This document shows, piece by piece, positions 29,123 to 41,880 of a DNA stretch of 64,000 nt. The notes beneath the pieces are model-generated. The model ran no database searches and was not told the origin of the DNA. It saw only the letters and a program-made list of their open reading frames with translations. Source of the DNA: Acholoe squamosa (lineage: Eukaryota; Annelida; Polychaeta; Phyllodocida; Polynoidae). How positions within the stretch are numbered: the stretch's first letter is position 1; each line of letters starts with the position of its first letter. The stretch is taken from contig OX439051.1 in NCBI GenBank assembly GCA_949317995.1, forward strand, positions 43,651,250 through 43,715,249, written 5' to 3'. Made by a program: the position numbers and the translations under genes.

Positions 29123-32080
29123 ACTACTGTAATTGGCACTGCTGCTATTGGAAAATCACAAAATTATCCTGTTGCTAGGCAACCATTGCTAATAGCAAAA
29201 AATAGACAACAACTCGAGATTCCCTGTAAGAGATTTGTTGGGGATAGGTGCTGTTAGAAGAGAATCTCTCAGGAAGGTGTAATTACTGTAATTTACAAAC
29301 TTATCCTAAAAATAGGTCAAAATCAAAATTGGAGCGGTATCCTATCTTTTTCAGCACCCTTTAAACCATAGAATCCACCTGAGAAACTAACGTAAACACA
29401 CAATTCCTACTGAAGGTACTTTTCTTTAATGTTGCTCCTCTACTATTAGTGTCCATCCTTCTCTCTCTTACCATGTTATCAGCCTACTTTTTAACCCTTT
29501 TAGATAGGTAAGTTGCTCTTACAAGCTCTCATGATGCCAAATGCAGCCTTCATGCAGCCCTTGTTTGCAGCTTGCCAGCACTGCATTCCTGCGTCATGCC
29601 TGCCCTACCCTTGAGAGTCCTCTTGATGTACCAAGCTGCATTGCTGCATCAATACAACAAAATATTGCTAAGGTATCAACCCAGCATGATGCAACATTGT
29701 AAACGTTGTCCATAGCCTGCCGGGGCTGTGCTCACTCAATCTTCACTGGTTGATTGCCTCCTAAAGAGCTGCATGATGCAGTAATGAACCACCAAAGCAT
29801 CTTGGGTGCATTATGACAGCAGATGAACAGTGTCCTTGAGGCATCATATAGCTCCTAAAGAGATTACTGTGACTCAAGGATAACTATGCTGTGCCACACC
29901 CCCTTCCCCATCCTTTATTTAATTCACTCGCATTCCTCTGTCAATAATTGTCATACACTTTTTAGTCACTGCCTGATAAATCTTTCCCAGTGGCAAAGAC
30001 TTTATTGATGCAATATGCAAATGGTACTTTTTAAGATATGATCATACTTAAATATTTGCTTCCACAGCAAATGGTGTCGGTATAGGAATATGCAATTAAG
30101 AAGACTAGGTGGCTTAAAGGCATAATCTAATATATTCATTCTTCTGGGTAACGCTGATTAATTCTCTATATAAAAACATGCAAAAACAAGTATCCAGGAT
30201 CATTTTTTATATCAAGCAATAGGCACTTGGCAGCAAATACATCAATTTGATTTAACTGTAAAAAATTCTTCTACTCTGTTCACAATGCTAGTTCTATAAC
30301 AAGGGACTGTGGAGCTAGTGTTGCTGCGAGTATACACCTTAAATTTGAGCACTCCCCCAGCGTAATTATGTATGGGGAGATTGGCAGGAATGAGCTAATA
30401 CAACAACCGAGGGAATATAGATGTGTATCTGTAGGCTATGGAGCTATCTATAGAGAGATGAGAAGAGGACTTGACGCAGATATTAATGGTTGACCATCTT
30501 TCACCAGCCGATACATTATCAAACCAGCAGGAAATAAGCAGATGATGACACCCAGCACCTACCATTTCAGGAAACTACAGCTGCTGACTATTTACAGCAT
30601 TGGATTCATACAATTGTTAGGATTCAATTTCTGATATCTTAATTTTGGTTGTTTAGGCTACACAGCCCACTATCCTTTCTTATCTTTAGGAAATTAGATA
30701 AATAATCTATAAATGTTCGGAATCTTTGAAGTCTAAAACCATTTTTTGCTGTGCATGCCTTAAACTAAACCATTCAACTTAAGGGATATCTTCCGGCTTC
30801 TTTGGACTATTAAAAGTTGTGTATGCTGTGTGTAATGTCAATTTCTGTGTAACATATTGGTCCCTGTAGATAAGCATTCAATCATGAGCTATACTATATT
30901 TCTTCTAGGTACAGGGTTAAATTTGGTGTGCCAGAATACTGTAGATATAACCAGGAGGTAACTCATGGACCATACGTTAAGGACGGCTTCCGCTGCTACC
31001 TTTTTATGACTGAACTGTTCCTTTTCTGAAGCTGACCACGGAAATGGCTCTTTACAGGTGGTTACTATGGAAATTGCCCAGGGTCACCATAGTGGTTTAG
31101 CATGGCTACCATGGTGATTTACTGACCAGTCCTGAGTAGAGCCAATCAGGGTCCACTACAGGTCATTAGGCAGGACGTCGGGCCCATCAATGTCATGCTC
31201 TATTAATTCTCTGCTGACAAGTGCTGCAACCTTAGGGCCAAGAGGGTAACCTGTGAGAGCAGTTAGTCTTGTATCTATCAGGCTTAGTTTCGTATCCATC
31301 AAAATAAAGACCAGGCCGCCAAGAGATAACACACAGAGGTAATGTTGCAACGGTCAGATCAATACAGGAGGCTGTATTGGCTCTGCCTACAGTGCTGTTA
31401 TGGGTAACACTGTATAGACTAGTGTTGCTGCCCAAGCTATATTGCTGTTTGCCATCGGCTTAAATCATGAATGTTATGTACAACATATATCCTTCTTGTG
31501 GCAAAGGGAATATGTGATGGAAAGTCATTTTCTAAGCATAATCATTTGTAGAACATCCTTAGAAAATGGGTCAACAATGAAATATATATGTTATCTAATA
31601 AAGCCTATCAATGGATGAATTCGGAGCTACTAGAAATTAGTCCAATAGATTAGTAATCCTCATAGTGATGGTTTCAGTCGAAATTTTGCCAACCAATTTT
31701 TTTTCTATATTTTTTGCAATATTATGTCAGGGGAACCCATTATAGGTTTTGATTGCTGTCATGCCCCATCCAGGCTCTTCCCTTTAGGTGTGGATTGACT
31801 CCCACAATGTTAGCAGGATTCACCCTTAAAGGATTAAAAGTTAAGTGGAGTGCAGGGTACACTCTATATACTGTGCCATCATAGCATTACAATCTTTTAC
31901 AGTGGGACAATGCATGACCACCCAGTACACATCACAGTGTATCAGTTACCACATATGTAGCAGTACAGCTGTGCCATCATCCACATTGACTCCCCACTCT
32001 CCCAACACCTCCCTCCCCTGCTGACCCTGTCCCCAACTCCTCCAATTCCCCACTCACCCTCCCCTAGCCTGATATACCCG

Positions 32081-32250
32081 CCGCGTGTAAGTGGCCATTT
32101 GCAAAATGGAATGATAGGACTGACCTTGGCCATTACGCATGTGCAGAGTCATTTGTGCACACGCAACTTCCGGTTTTTGTTGTGTCTGTGGGTAGTTTTT
32201 CTTTTTGCATCATTTTCTCCCCATTATCTCTTTTATTCTCATCACGAACC
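32081..32250 (+). other. Best-conserved block of duplication I (copy 2)
   Basis: This is the counterpart of 22885-23060. The NRF1-like and ETS-like motifs are unchanged. Only scattered substitutions separate the copies. Confidence 0.35.
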
Positions 32251-33734
32251 ACCTCCACTTCCCCACATTACCCCATATAGCCCTGAACCCATTCCCACAT
32301 TCCCGCCCCCACCCTTCCAATCCCACTGCCAGCCATACAGACTCCTCAGATTTAGAAAATAGTTCCCTGCTGGGCCTAATTCAGGTTGGGATGGGCTTTT
32401 AGGTATTCCATAAGCTGCTTTATCTATAATTAAGACCTGACCCTTTTAGGCCCACTTCGTGCATTACATGTCATACGTAATGGTTGTCATGATGCATGAA
32501 TGCAGCTGCTCTGGTGAGTAACACACCATATGATGCAGCAATAAATTGCTAGTGGGTGAATTTGCCAACCACAGATTAGCAAGATGCAGTAATGCAGTCC
32601 TGGTGAGTGATTCACCATGACTCCAGGGTTGTTATGGTTGTTACAAGCAGTTTTGCCAACCACCAATTGGTATTATGCATTTATACCCCTTAGCGGGTTA
32701 ACTGAGGCCCTCTGTCATGCACAGGGAGCACACTGGGCATTAATCGCTTACATGGTTATCTTCCTATTGTATAACACAGCACCAGGCAGCCTTTACGCAA
32801 AGTTACCTGCTTCCGTAATGGCCAACATACTCTCTTCATGTCATGCTTTTTATGGGTTTCACATTCCCATCTCACTCTGGGAGCATATTGCCTTATTCAT
32901 GTATGACAACTGGTACTGTCAGTCTATGGTGGAGGGACAGGGAAAAAAGAGAGGGTTGTGATAAAATTTGAATTGGGTATATGCATGAGTGAGAAAACTG
33001 GGAATGCAATATATATATATATATCAGTGATGAATGTTAAAAAACATGGTGACACATAGATGTAAGTGATGGTGCATCCTTAACCCTTTCACCAGAGAGA
33101 TGTTTATAAAAAAAACATTATCTTAATATCTGATGAGTTGCAGTTATGAATTCAAAGAGATAGTGAATGCTTCAGCATGGTTATTAGAGCATGTTTTGTT
33201 GGTATAGCATAGACACTATAGCAAAAACATGCTCCATTGTGGTGGGGGTGCGGATTGGATTTTGGAAGGGGTTGGGGTTTTAGGCTGAAATTCCTCTCTA
33301 TCAATCAATAAAATTGCAATGACATATTATACACTGTGTACTATAATAATACAGCTTTCTTGCCATGTATAATAGTATGTTTTACCTTCAGGAAATAGGC
33401 TGAAAAATCAAAATTGTCACTGACCAGCTACTTCTAATAGACCTCAGTCTTAAATCTTGAATATGTAACAGCAGACTTTGGCCGTTTTGGGCAGGTTGCA
33501 TTTATGACATGACACAGACTGTCACCAATTATAATTGGACTTGTTGATTTCATTTCTCAAAGGGTCGGACTATCAGGGTATTAGTTTAGGGGAATATCAG
33601 GTTAGTGTACATAGAAACATCAGTATAGGAGACTTACAGGTAACTGTATAGGGGGCATAGGGGTATGTGCAGCCATGATAGTTCTGATATTAGAACTTCT
33701 CGCGATATTCTGATTGGTGCCATAATTCAAAACT

Positions 33735-33830
33735 CCCCATGGTAATTACATAAGTACTTACATGGCACTTACATAGATACTTACATAGACACTTAGGTAC
33801 AACCTTGATATTTACACAATTGCTTACATA
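33735..33830. repeat. (ACTTACAT)-like short repeat
   Basis: Imperfect runs of ACTTACATAG/ACTTACATGG lead into the minisatellite that follows. Confidence 0.5.
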
Positions 33831-33831
33831 G

Positions 33832-34186
33832 GCAGCATGGATGCAGCAATGATGGGACATGGGTGCAGCAAAGGTGCAGCAATGATACAACTAATTGCAG
33901 CAATGGCACAGCATGGCTGCAGCAATGATTGGACATGGGTGCAGCAATGGTGCAGCGAGTATGGGACATGGATGCAGCATTGGTGCAACATGGATGCAGC
34001 ATAGATGTAGCAATGGTTCAACATGGATGCATCAATGGCACAGCATAGATGTAGCAATGGTTCAACATGGATGCATCAATGGCACAGCATAGATGTAGCA
34101 ATCATGGGACATGGATGCGGCAATGGCACCACATGGGTGCAGCAATGGTGCAGCAATGATTGGACATGGATGCAGCAATGGTATGG
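33832..34186. repeat. Minisatellite of ATGGATGCAGCAATGG-type units
   Basis: About 20 imperfect 15-30-bp units combine GGACATGGATGCAGCA and ATGGTGCAGCA. It lies within a stretch absent from copy 1 of the duplication. The Met/Gln/His/Ser-rich ORFs over it follow from the repeat and are not real genes. Confidence 0.75.
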
Positions 34187-36461
34187 GTCCATACCACATT
34201 ACAGTGTATACACGGTCATTTACTTTAATTTATTAATTGGTGGAGTTTTTTTTGGGGAGTCCCATGTATTTAACTTCCAGTTAAGTGGGTGCAGGCTTCC
34301 AGCAAAAACCAACTGTTTTCAATGTAATTTGAAAGTCATGATAAAAAGGGTGGGGCTCTGCATGGCAAATCTGTCTGCACAGCGCGAATTGATATTGCAA
34401 AGCTAGGTAATGATAATATTTGTGGGATGAGGCCTCATTCCCCCAATACTACAGCCAGATTGACCTGAGAGTTTTTTAATGCTGCTATATAACCCCTAAC
34501 TAAGTGTAGAACCAGCACTGTCTTCAGTTCTAAATTAACAAAGCTCAAATATTCTGATTGCACTTCCTTGCTGAATTCTGAATTCTGAATCCTTGTTAAA
34601 ACTGGTTGGTCAACGTTCACCGACTAATTTTCTTCATTGATGCAATGCTCTATCTCAAGTGGGAACCCAGTGTTTCCTCATAAGAATTGTGTGTTTAATG
34701 CCATGATCATTAAATATAGATCTCACATCATAAGTCCATAAATAGGCAGGTGAAGTGCTCTGCTCTTAATGAAGACCAAATGAGATGTTGACCAAGACAC
34801 TTGATGCTCAATATGGAAGGCAGCGTCCTAATCTCTGTATTTTTGAGTTTTAATTCTTTGGAACTTGCGGATTCCAGAAAGCGTTTGAACCTCTGAGAGT
34901 TTCCTGTTTTCCCTCTAAGCTGTAAGATCTTTAAGAATGTTAGGCCTATATTGGTTCTATACTAATTTGATAATCCTCTTTGATATATCTATTTTCAGTC
35001 TTACAGGTAGTCCTAGGAATTTTACATCAAAGTAAAATGTGTCTTTTAACATCATGTTACAAACAGCACTCACCTTCCATTAACTAATGGTTGCCTTAGT
35101 CACTAGTCCTTGTAACATGATTACAAGAGACTTTAAGATGGACTAGCTGCTATATGTAGCATGGTGTTCTCGCCTTCTATTGTTACTGGATCATGTAGGT
35201 GGGATGTGACTGTGTCACCACCCCCTGCAGGGCAGTAGGTAAACAACAGGTAGCACTAAGACAGCTACACTGGTGTACATAGCAGGTACACCACTGGTAC
35301 CCTGTAATAGGGTGTATATGGACAGATTTAACTCTAGTTGAATTTAGTATTCCCAAAGGTTTAACACAGGAGCTCCAGATTTCGTATCCACATGCACTAT
35401 TCCTATCCTGTATTTCATAGACAGTTGCACCTCCAGTTATCATAAACGACCAGATAACTATAATTCAATCATTACTTAATGCCAAGTAAAAGGTTAAATT
35501 TCTAACAAAAGACACTGGGGGCCACCTATTAGGTGCGCCTATAGCTAAGGTAAAAACAGATATCAGAAGAATATCAGAAGCTCGGCATATTGGCATTAGG
35601 TGCCAATTTTATACTTCCACAGTGACCATCTTATGATCTGGCCATAGTATGGGTTAAACCAATGGAGTCCAAGCTGAACACCCTTCCACCAGGCAAAGGA
35701 TTGAGCACTACTAGTTTAAAGATGGAATAGGCAGCAGACGAGGCAAAGAAAACCTACCAGTCATTGAGGAAAACTGGATCAAAGTGAATCACCATGATGG
35801 CTGCAGGATGAACTCATACGGCAAATGATGGGTATTGACACAGCTTCTATAAAACCTGACCAGAAGATCTAATCCTAGTCACAGAATGTGAGTTCAGAGA
35901 AAGGTTTCCTGCTTTTAAACCCTTTCAAGCTTTAAGTATTTACGTCATGATGGATCTATGCAGTGATGACGTGTCTCTTCAGCAGTGTATTGGCACACTT
36001 GCAATTGCAAAACCCCAGCATCAACAGCATGAGACAGTGGTGGTGAGTCGCTCACCTTCCATAAAATGACACGCTCTGAACGTGTCCGAATGGCAGAATG
36101 CCTTGAGTTGAACTTCCTGGTGAAGCTGACTTAAATGACTGGCTGAGGCTTCCTAAGGCTATGTGAGTGGTTAGAACACATGCTCAAAGTCCCAAGGCAA
36201 AATATCACTAAGAGGGATGAAAGGGGTTAAGCTGAGCAGTTGCAGGGAAATCCTAGGCCTGTTGCTCCGGCTGGTTAATCTCCTCTCACCATTTGGCATG
36301 AGCAGTGACAAGAACTTATATTGGACTAAATATAGATTGCTGTTTGCAGCGACGATATCAAAAACTAATGATCAAGTGTATTGTTCAACAAGCGTAGGCC
36401 ACAGACTACTAACACCGCATATACTTTCATTATATCCTATTTGAGCAGTTTACTACAAGGT

Positions 36462-36513
36462 GAAGACAAAGTTTGAGGTGTGACAGAGGTGAAGACAAAG
36501 TTTGAGGTGTGAC
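36462..36513. repeat. 26-bp tandem duplication
   Basis: Two adjacent copies of a unit with GAAGACAAAGTTTGAGGTGT. Confidence 0.7.
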
Positions 36514-37064
36514 AGAGAACTAAGCAAGGGTCATGCACCATGGGGAGAGGTCTCTGTGTTTTGTCAGCAACTTCATTCTGTATTGATGCTCTCATGGTTG
36601 CTGAGCATGACACACTACGTTTAGTATACATTTTTGAGTGGACATCAAAGTATAAAGTGAGATACTCTAGGTGTGCCATTTGGCATAAACTGTTAAAAAA
36701 AGTCCTTAGAGAAGAACGACTTGTTAAAGGAGGCAAACATTCCTAAAATTCTAGACTTAAAACAAGCTGAACTACAACATATGTTGTAAATATTCTCTAA
36801 ACTATAAAAATAAGTTGTCAAAAGTTCGTTCTGTGGACACTTTAATATTTTTTGTTGCAAAATAATGTATACAGCACTCAAATCCTACAGGGTGAATACA
36901 ATACAAAAGGTCGACTTGGTACACCAATGCAGGGCTGGTGAACAGAACCAAATATCTTGTGGTATTACACGGCCATTGAACTAAATGTTACATGCTTAAA
37001 ACAAACTTGTGTTGAGCCTAGAGGGTTAGAGTACACTGTAGAAAAAAAAATTGTCAAAATAGCA

Positions 37065-37235
37065 GCAAAATCCTTGTCCTAAAATTGCCAGAGATCCGTC
37101 GTTATTTCACAGCGATTTCTTTTACCACCATACTGCCATCTGAGGCTTCATTGTAGAAACTACACTGCTTCACTGCAATACAATAACGTCGATTCACTGC
37201 TCAGTTTTATGGGGATCCCTGGTTATCTCAACAGT
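37065..37235 (-). repeat. Interspersed repeat family member (minus)
   Basis: On the minus strand it shares blocks CCAGGGATCC, ATAAAACTGA, TGCAGTGAA, CAGATGGCAGTATG and TCTCTGGCA in the same order as 54945-55085 and 63490-63630, and partly 42995-43080. It looks like an old SINE-like or MITE family; I see no Pol III boxes. Confidence 0.5.
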
Positions 37236-39657
37236 TATTTTTTTAGAGTGAAAGTAATCATGCACAGTGAGTCCTACTTTACCTTTGGAAGGACATGAGA
37301 CAATGTTTGGAACATAACACAGCAAAGGGTAAAACAGGACAAAGGATGGAGAGCACTGTTATACTCCGTGCAGACCAAAGGCTTGGGGTCGGGCCCTAAC
37401 ACAGCCTACACAAGCACACAAAATGTAGTTCCAAGATGGAGTGGGTGGGACGCGGCATAGTAATTCTTCACGGCTGTCAACGCCAGCTGCCACCACTGCC
37501 TCACAGAGTACTAGGTCCCCTGTATCCCTGCGCCCAATTACCTCCCCTGCCTAAGGCGCAGTGTGAACAGGGCTCTTTATAAACATGGGGGTGGAACGGG
37601 CATCCATCTGCGCATGTGGTCAGATGTCAAACTGAGGCTGTCGTAACCGGATATTTGGTGACAAAGGAAGTCAGCCATGCAATAAGCAGGCAGCAGGGAC
37701 TGAAAGTGGCAGGAGTTGAGGAGAAGGGGGGCTATGGAAGCAAACACTCACATAAAATACCTCACAGCTCTCCAAATACTGGCCAAATTATCACTAAAAC
37801 TCACAGACTATGCACTCATATTGAAATGCTTCCTTCTTATTGTATCATTTTCTTTATTCAGAGGAACATATTGGGATAAATTCTTGTTAAGAGAGCCGAG
37901 TTAGTTATTTCCTTTATTCTTTTTTGTTTCTTATCTATTTGTTATATTTTTTTTTATTTCTAATAGGACTAGGGACTCAGTTTCGTGTAGGTGTTTGTAT
38001 GCTGATAGGAGAGTAGATTAGTACTGTTTTCTTTGCTCATTCACAGAAGACCACCACAATTTGAGATTCCGTGTTGGATGTGTGTCATAGAAAGCCAAAA
38101 GAGTATAAGTTGGTAAGAAAATTAGCAGCTCCCTTTACATATATGTATATACATATATAAACTATAGGATATAGGAGGGCCTCGGGAACTGCTCAAAGAG
38201 TGTCAAACCAAATTAACCTCTGATTGAGGGTACTCAAATTCATTTTGTGTGCTGTGCCATGTCATCACTCAAGCTTTCCGATCATTTGTTGTGTTGGCGA
38301 ATTCCTGACTCCAAAACCCTGTCCTTTTGGAATGGACAACAGGAGATTTACAGTAAAGGTAACAGGAGCCTTGTTAAAAGGATGCAAAACTTGTCAGCCC
38401 CATAATATAGTTCCAAACATTGATGAGGTATCTACCATGCAAGCCCATAACCATGATGCTTAAACGCAGCAATGGTAAGGTACCCATCAAGGCTGTGTTC
38501 ATGCAGCATTAATGTACTATGGGGTAATTTAAAGATTGAATGGAAAGTTTCTCAGAGAAAACCAAACAAGAAACAAGTACAGTTCACAATTTCTACTAAG
38601 ACATATGAGGTACAGGACGTAGTGGATATGGCTTCTTCTCATTTATCAAATGTTTTTACTTACATTTATGGGTCTTCTTAACAGATTAAGAAGAGACCAT
38701 AGAAGAAGACAGAAGGGAGGTAGGTCGGAAGGAATATCGAAGCAGGCTGTTATAATACCAAGATAAGCCTTGGGTTGATACAAAGAGGCCATTGCAAGGT
38801 GATGAGATAGTGGACGCCATCAAGAGAATCCGTATCAGATCACGTCTCGCCAATCCATGTGTGCGTTTTTATGAGATTTGGGCGAGGTTGGCCTGCCATT
38901 GGCTAAGCGCCTGTCACATGCAGCTGAGAGACGCAGCTTGAGGTTCAGCAGACTGGACTTTGTTCACTTACACAGCAGGGGCTACAGATGAACAGCCACT
39001 GGACAGAGTTAGAGCCATTTTTCTGTCATTTTCCTTTTGAAATATGATGGTGTTGATTAGCCACATTGTCCCAGAAGCTGCATTTTGGGTAAATCCTGAC
39101 CTAACTCACAAGGGCAATCTAATGCTTTTAGGCTGATATTGTGAATGCAGCGCTGGTTATTTTTATTCTGCACCGTATCCCACCTAGTTGCCAACAAAGG
39201 TGCATAATCACCTAAGATGTTTAGAAAACTTAAGTTTAGAAAAAAGACAGTTCAATCAATCCCAAAAGAATGGCAATGATCCTCATCTGGGACTTCACAG
39301 CCACTGCCTTATGCTGTCCCGAGAGACAGGTCTAATGACAAGGACCTTGCAAAAAGCAGTGTGTCAATAGATTAGGGAGTGTATAGGCCTAATACACTTT
39401 ACACTAAAAGTATTATAAGAAATCTAAAGGTGCATGGGGCAGGAAGTTTTGCACTCTGGTGTTTCGGGTCATGTCCCTGAAACCCTCCTGTGTTTTTAAA
39501 AAGCCGACATGACCAATCCCTAAGCGTGGACAGTGCCCAGGAAAAGACTATTGTTAGGTAGGGCTGGGGGTAGGTGGAGGGGGTTGTAAGCTTACCTGGG
39601 TAGGGTGGCTCAGATGACTGTGTGCTGAGGGCGTTCACCTTCAGCCCCTGTCTGTGT

Positions 39658-40645
39658 GACATGTCCCCACAGCTAATCAGTGTCTGTGTGACACGTCCTC
39701 ACAGCTAATCAGTACCTACACTATAGAGGTCTAACACGTCCACAGCACCTATACCCAATCAGTACTTACACCATAGAGGTCTAACACGTCCACAGCACCT
39801 ATACCCAATCAGTACTTACACTATAGAGGTCTAACACGTCCACAGCACCTATACCCAACCAGTACTTACACCATAGGGGTCTGACACATCCACAGCACCT
39901 ATACCCAATCAGTACTTACACCATAGGGCTCTGACACATCCACAGCACCTATACCCGATCAGTACTTACACCATGGGGCTCTGACACATCCACAGCACCT
40001 ATACCCAATCAGTACTTACACTATAGAGGTCTAACACGTCCACAGCACCTATACCCAACCAGTACTTACACCATAGGGGTCTGACACATCCACAGCACCT
40101 ATACCCAATCAGTACTTACACCATAGGGCTCTGACACATCCACAGCACCTATACCCGATCAGTACTTACACCATGGGGCTCTGACACATCCACAGCACCT
40201 ATACCCAATCAGTACTTACACTATAGAGGTCTAACACGTCCACAGCACCTATACCCAACCAGTACTTACACCATAGGGGTCTGACACATCCACAGCACCT
40301 ATACCCAATCAGTACTTACACCATAGGGCTCTGACACATCCACAGCACCTATACCCGATCAGTACTTACACCATGGGGCTCTGACACATCCACATCACCT
40401 ATACCCAATCAGTACTTACACCATAGGGCTCTGACACATCCACAGCACCTATACCCAATCAGTACTTACACCATAGGGGTCTGACACATCCACAGCACCT
40501 ATACCCAATCAGTACTTACACCATGGGGCTCTGACACATCCACATCACCTATACCCAATCAGTACTTACACCATAGGGCTCTGACACATCCACATCACCT
40601 ATACCCAATCAGTACTTACACCATAGGGCTCTGACACATCCACAG
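39658..40645. repeat. 50-bp satellite with 200-bp higher-order repeat
   Basis: Nearly 20 units of 50 bp share CAGCACCTATACCCAATCAG and a CATAG.GGTCT segment. Four unit variants (distinguished by CAATC/CAACC/CGATC and CTATAGAG/CCATAGGGGT/CCATAGGGCT/CCATGGGG) recur in fixed order three times between about 39811 and 40400. This is a 200-bp higher-order period. The first units (39658-39720) are the most divergent. Confidence 0.9.
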
Positions 40646-40980
40646 GTCACATAACAGCCTATATGTGCCACCATTGAAAGCCAGAGACATCCGCTGTTAT
40701 GTGACAATATTGATTTTTCTCATACTGATGCATGATATTGGGAAAAGTGTCTTTCACCACTTCTGCCAATGCAATCAATTTTGCCCCAGGGCGACCAAAA
40801 GATGAGGTTTTGCAGCGACAGCATATCTAGGGTTTTGTGTAAATTCCCATGCTGGTGGTTCCCAGATGCAGCACCCTTCAGCGACAATGGTGGGGCTATC
40901 TAATCTCCTGCCACTAACAGCTGTGCTCCCCCAGGCTTTAACTCCTTGAGACACACATCAGGACGTATATGGCCTTCGCT
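40646..40980. other. Spacer between two satellites
   Basis: Unique-looking DNA with no coding signal. Confidence 0.5.
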
Positions 40981-41880
40981 CATGCATGAATGCAGCACTG
41001 GTGAATTGCTCAGCAGGCTGTACTCATGTACCAGGATGACCATGAATGCAGCACTGGTGAGTTGCTCAGCAGGCTGTACTCATGTACCAGGATGACCATG
41101 AATGCAGCACTGGTGAGTTGCTCAGCAGGCTGTACTCATGTACTAAGATGACCATGAATGCAGCACTGGTGAGTTGTTCAGCAGGCTGTACTCATGTACT
41201 AAGATGACCATGAATGCAGCACTGGTGAGTTGCTCAGCAGGCTGTAATCATGTACCAGGATAACCATGAATGCAGCACTGGTGAGTTGCTCAGCAGGCTG
41301 TACTCATGTACTAAGATGACCATGAATGCAGCACTGGTGAGTTGCTCAGCAGGCTGTACTCATGTACTAAGATGACCATGAATGCAGCACTGGTGAGTTG
41401 CTCAGCAGGCTGTACTCATGTACTAAGATGACCATGAATGCAGCACTGGTGAGTTGTTCAGCAGGCTGTACTCATGTACTAAGATGACCATGAATGCAGC
41501 ACTGGTGAGTTGCTCAGCAGGCTGTACTCATGTACTAAGATGACCATGAATGCAGCACTGGTGAGTTGCTCAGCAGGCTGTACTCATGTACTAAGATGAC
41601 CATGAATGCAGCACTGGTGAGTTGCTCAGCAGGCTGTACTCATGTACCAGGATGACCATGAATGCAGCACTGGTGAGTTGCTCAGCAGGCTGTACTCATG
41701 TACCAGGATGACCATGAATGCAGCACTGGTGAGTTGCTCAGCAGGCTGTACTCATGTACCAGGATGACCATGAATGCAGCACTGGTGAGTTGCTCAGCAG
41801 GCTGTACTCATGTACCAGGATGACCATGAATGCAGCACTGGTGAGTTGTTCAGCAGGCTGTACTCATGTACCAGGATGAC
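40981..41880. repeat. 56-bp satellite, 16 units
   Basis: Sixteen units of 56 bp (the first is 4 bp longer) share ATGAATGCAGCACTGGTGAG and GCTCAGCAGGCTGTACTCAT. Variants differ at CCAGG/CTAAG and GCTCAG/GTTCAG. Its core matches a motif that is dispersed as single copies across the window, so the array looks like a local expansion of that motif. Confidence 0.9.

Larger units (their letters stand above)
24920..29445. mobile_element. DNA element with 0.33-kb terminal inverted repeats and TTA duplication
   Basis: Left arm 24920-25245 starts TAGTAGAGGAGCAAC. Right arm about 29122-29445 is its imperfect reverse complement along its whole length; shared blocks include TAGGAATTnTGTGTTTA and CCTAGCAACAGG. 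TTA flanks both sides (24917-24919 and 29446-29448), and copy 1 of the duplication has a single TTA at the empty site. A 3-bp TTA target is typical of PIF/Harbinger elements, though such long arms are unusual. No transposase is present; the interior is taken up by a LINE and a small hairpin MITE. Confidence 0.75.
24690..35150. repeat. Segmental duplication I, copy 2
   Basis: This is collinear with copy 1 (18180-24690) and interrupted by the 4.5-kb inverted-repeat element (24920-29445) and a minisatellite insertion near 33183-34200. The match resumes exactly across the 24920-29445 insertion: copy 1 has the uninterrupted ...ATTAGTGTCCATCC at 18409-18423. No gene is recognised outside the inserted LINE. 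Confidence 0.75.
35150..39657. other. Intergenic or intronic DNA, no gene recognised
   Basis: No supported coding region. It includes a 26-bp tandem duplication at about 36462-36513 (GAAGACAAAGTTTGAGGTGT), a copy of an interspersed repeat at 37065-37235, and a short alternating TATATG run near 38138. Confidence 0.5.

Noticed and set aside
33832..34186. His/Gln/Met/Cys-rich ORFs on both strands
   Set aside because: They are frames through a minisatellite.
38685..38719. 35-bp exon-like segment between AACAG and GTAGGT
   Set aside because: Very short, purine-rich and within a small TCTTCTTAAC/AAGAAGA inverted repeat; the splice signals could easily be chance.
39658..41880. CRISPR-like array
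   Set aside because: Units are contiguous tandem copies without unique spacers, in an animal genome.
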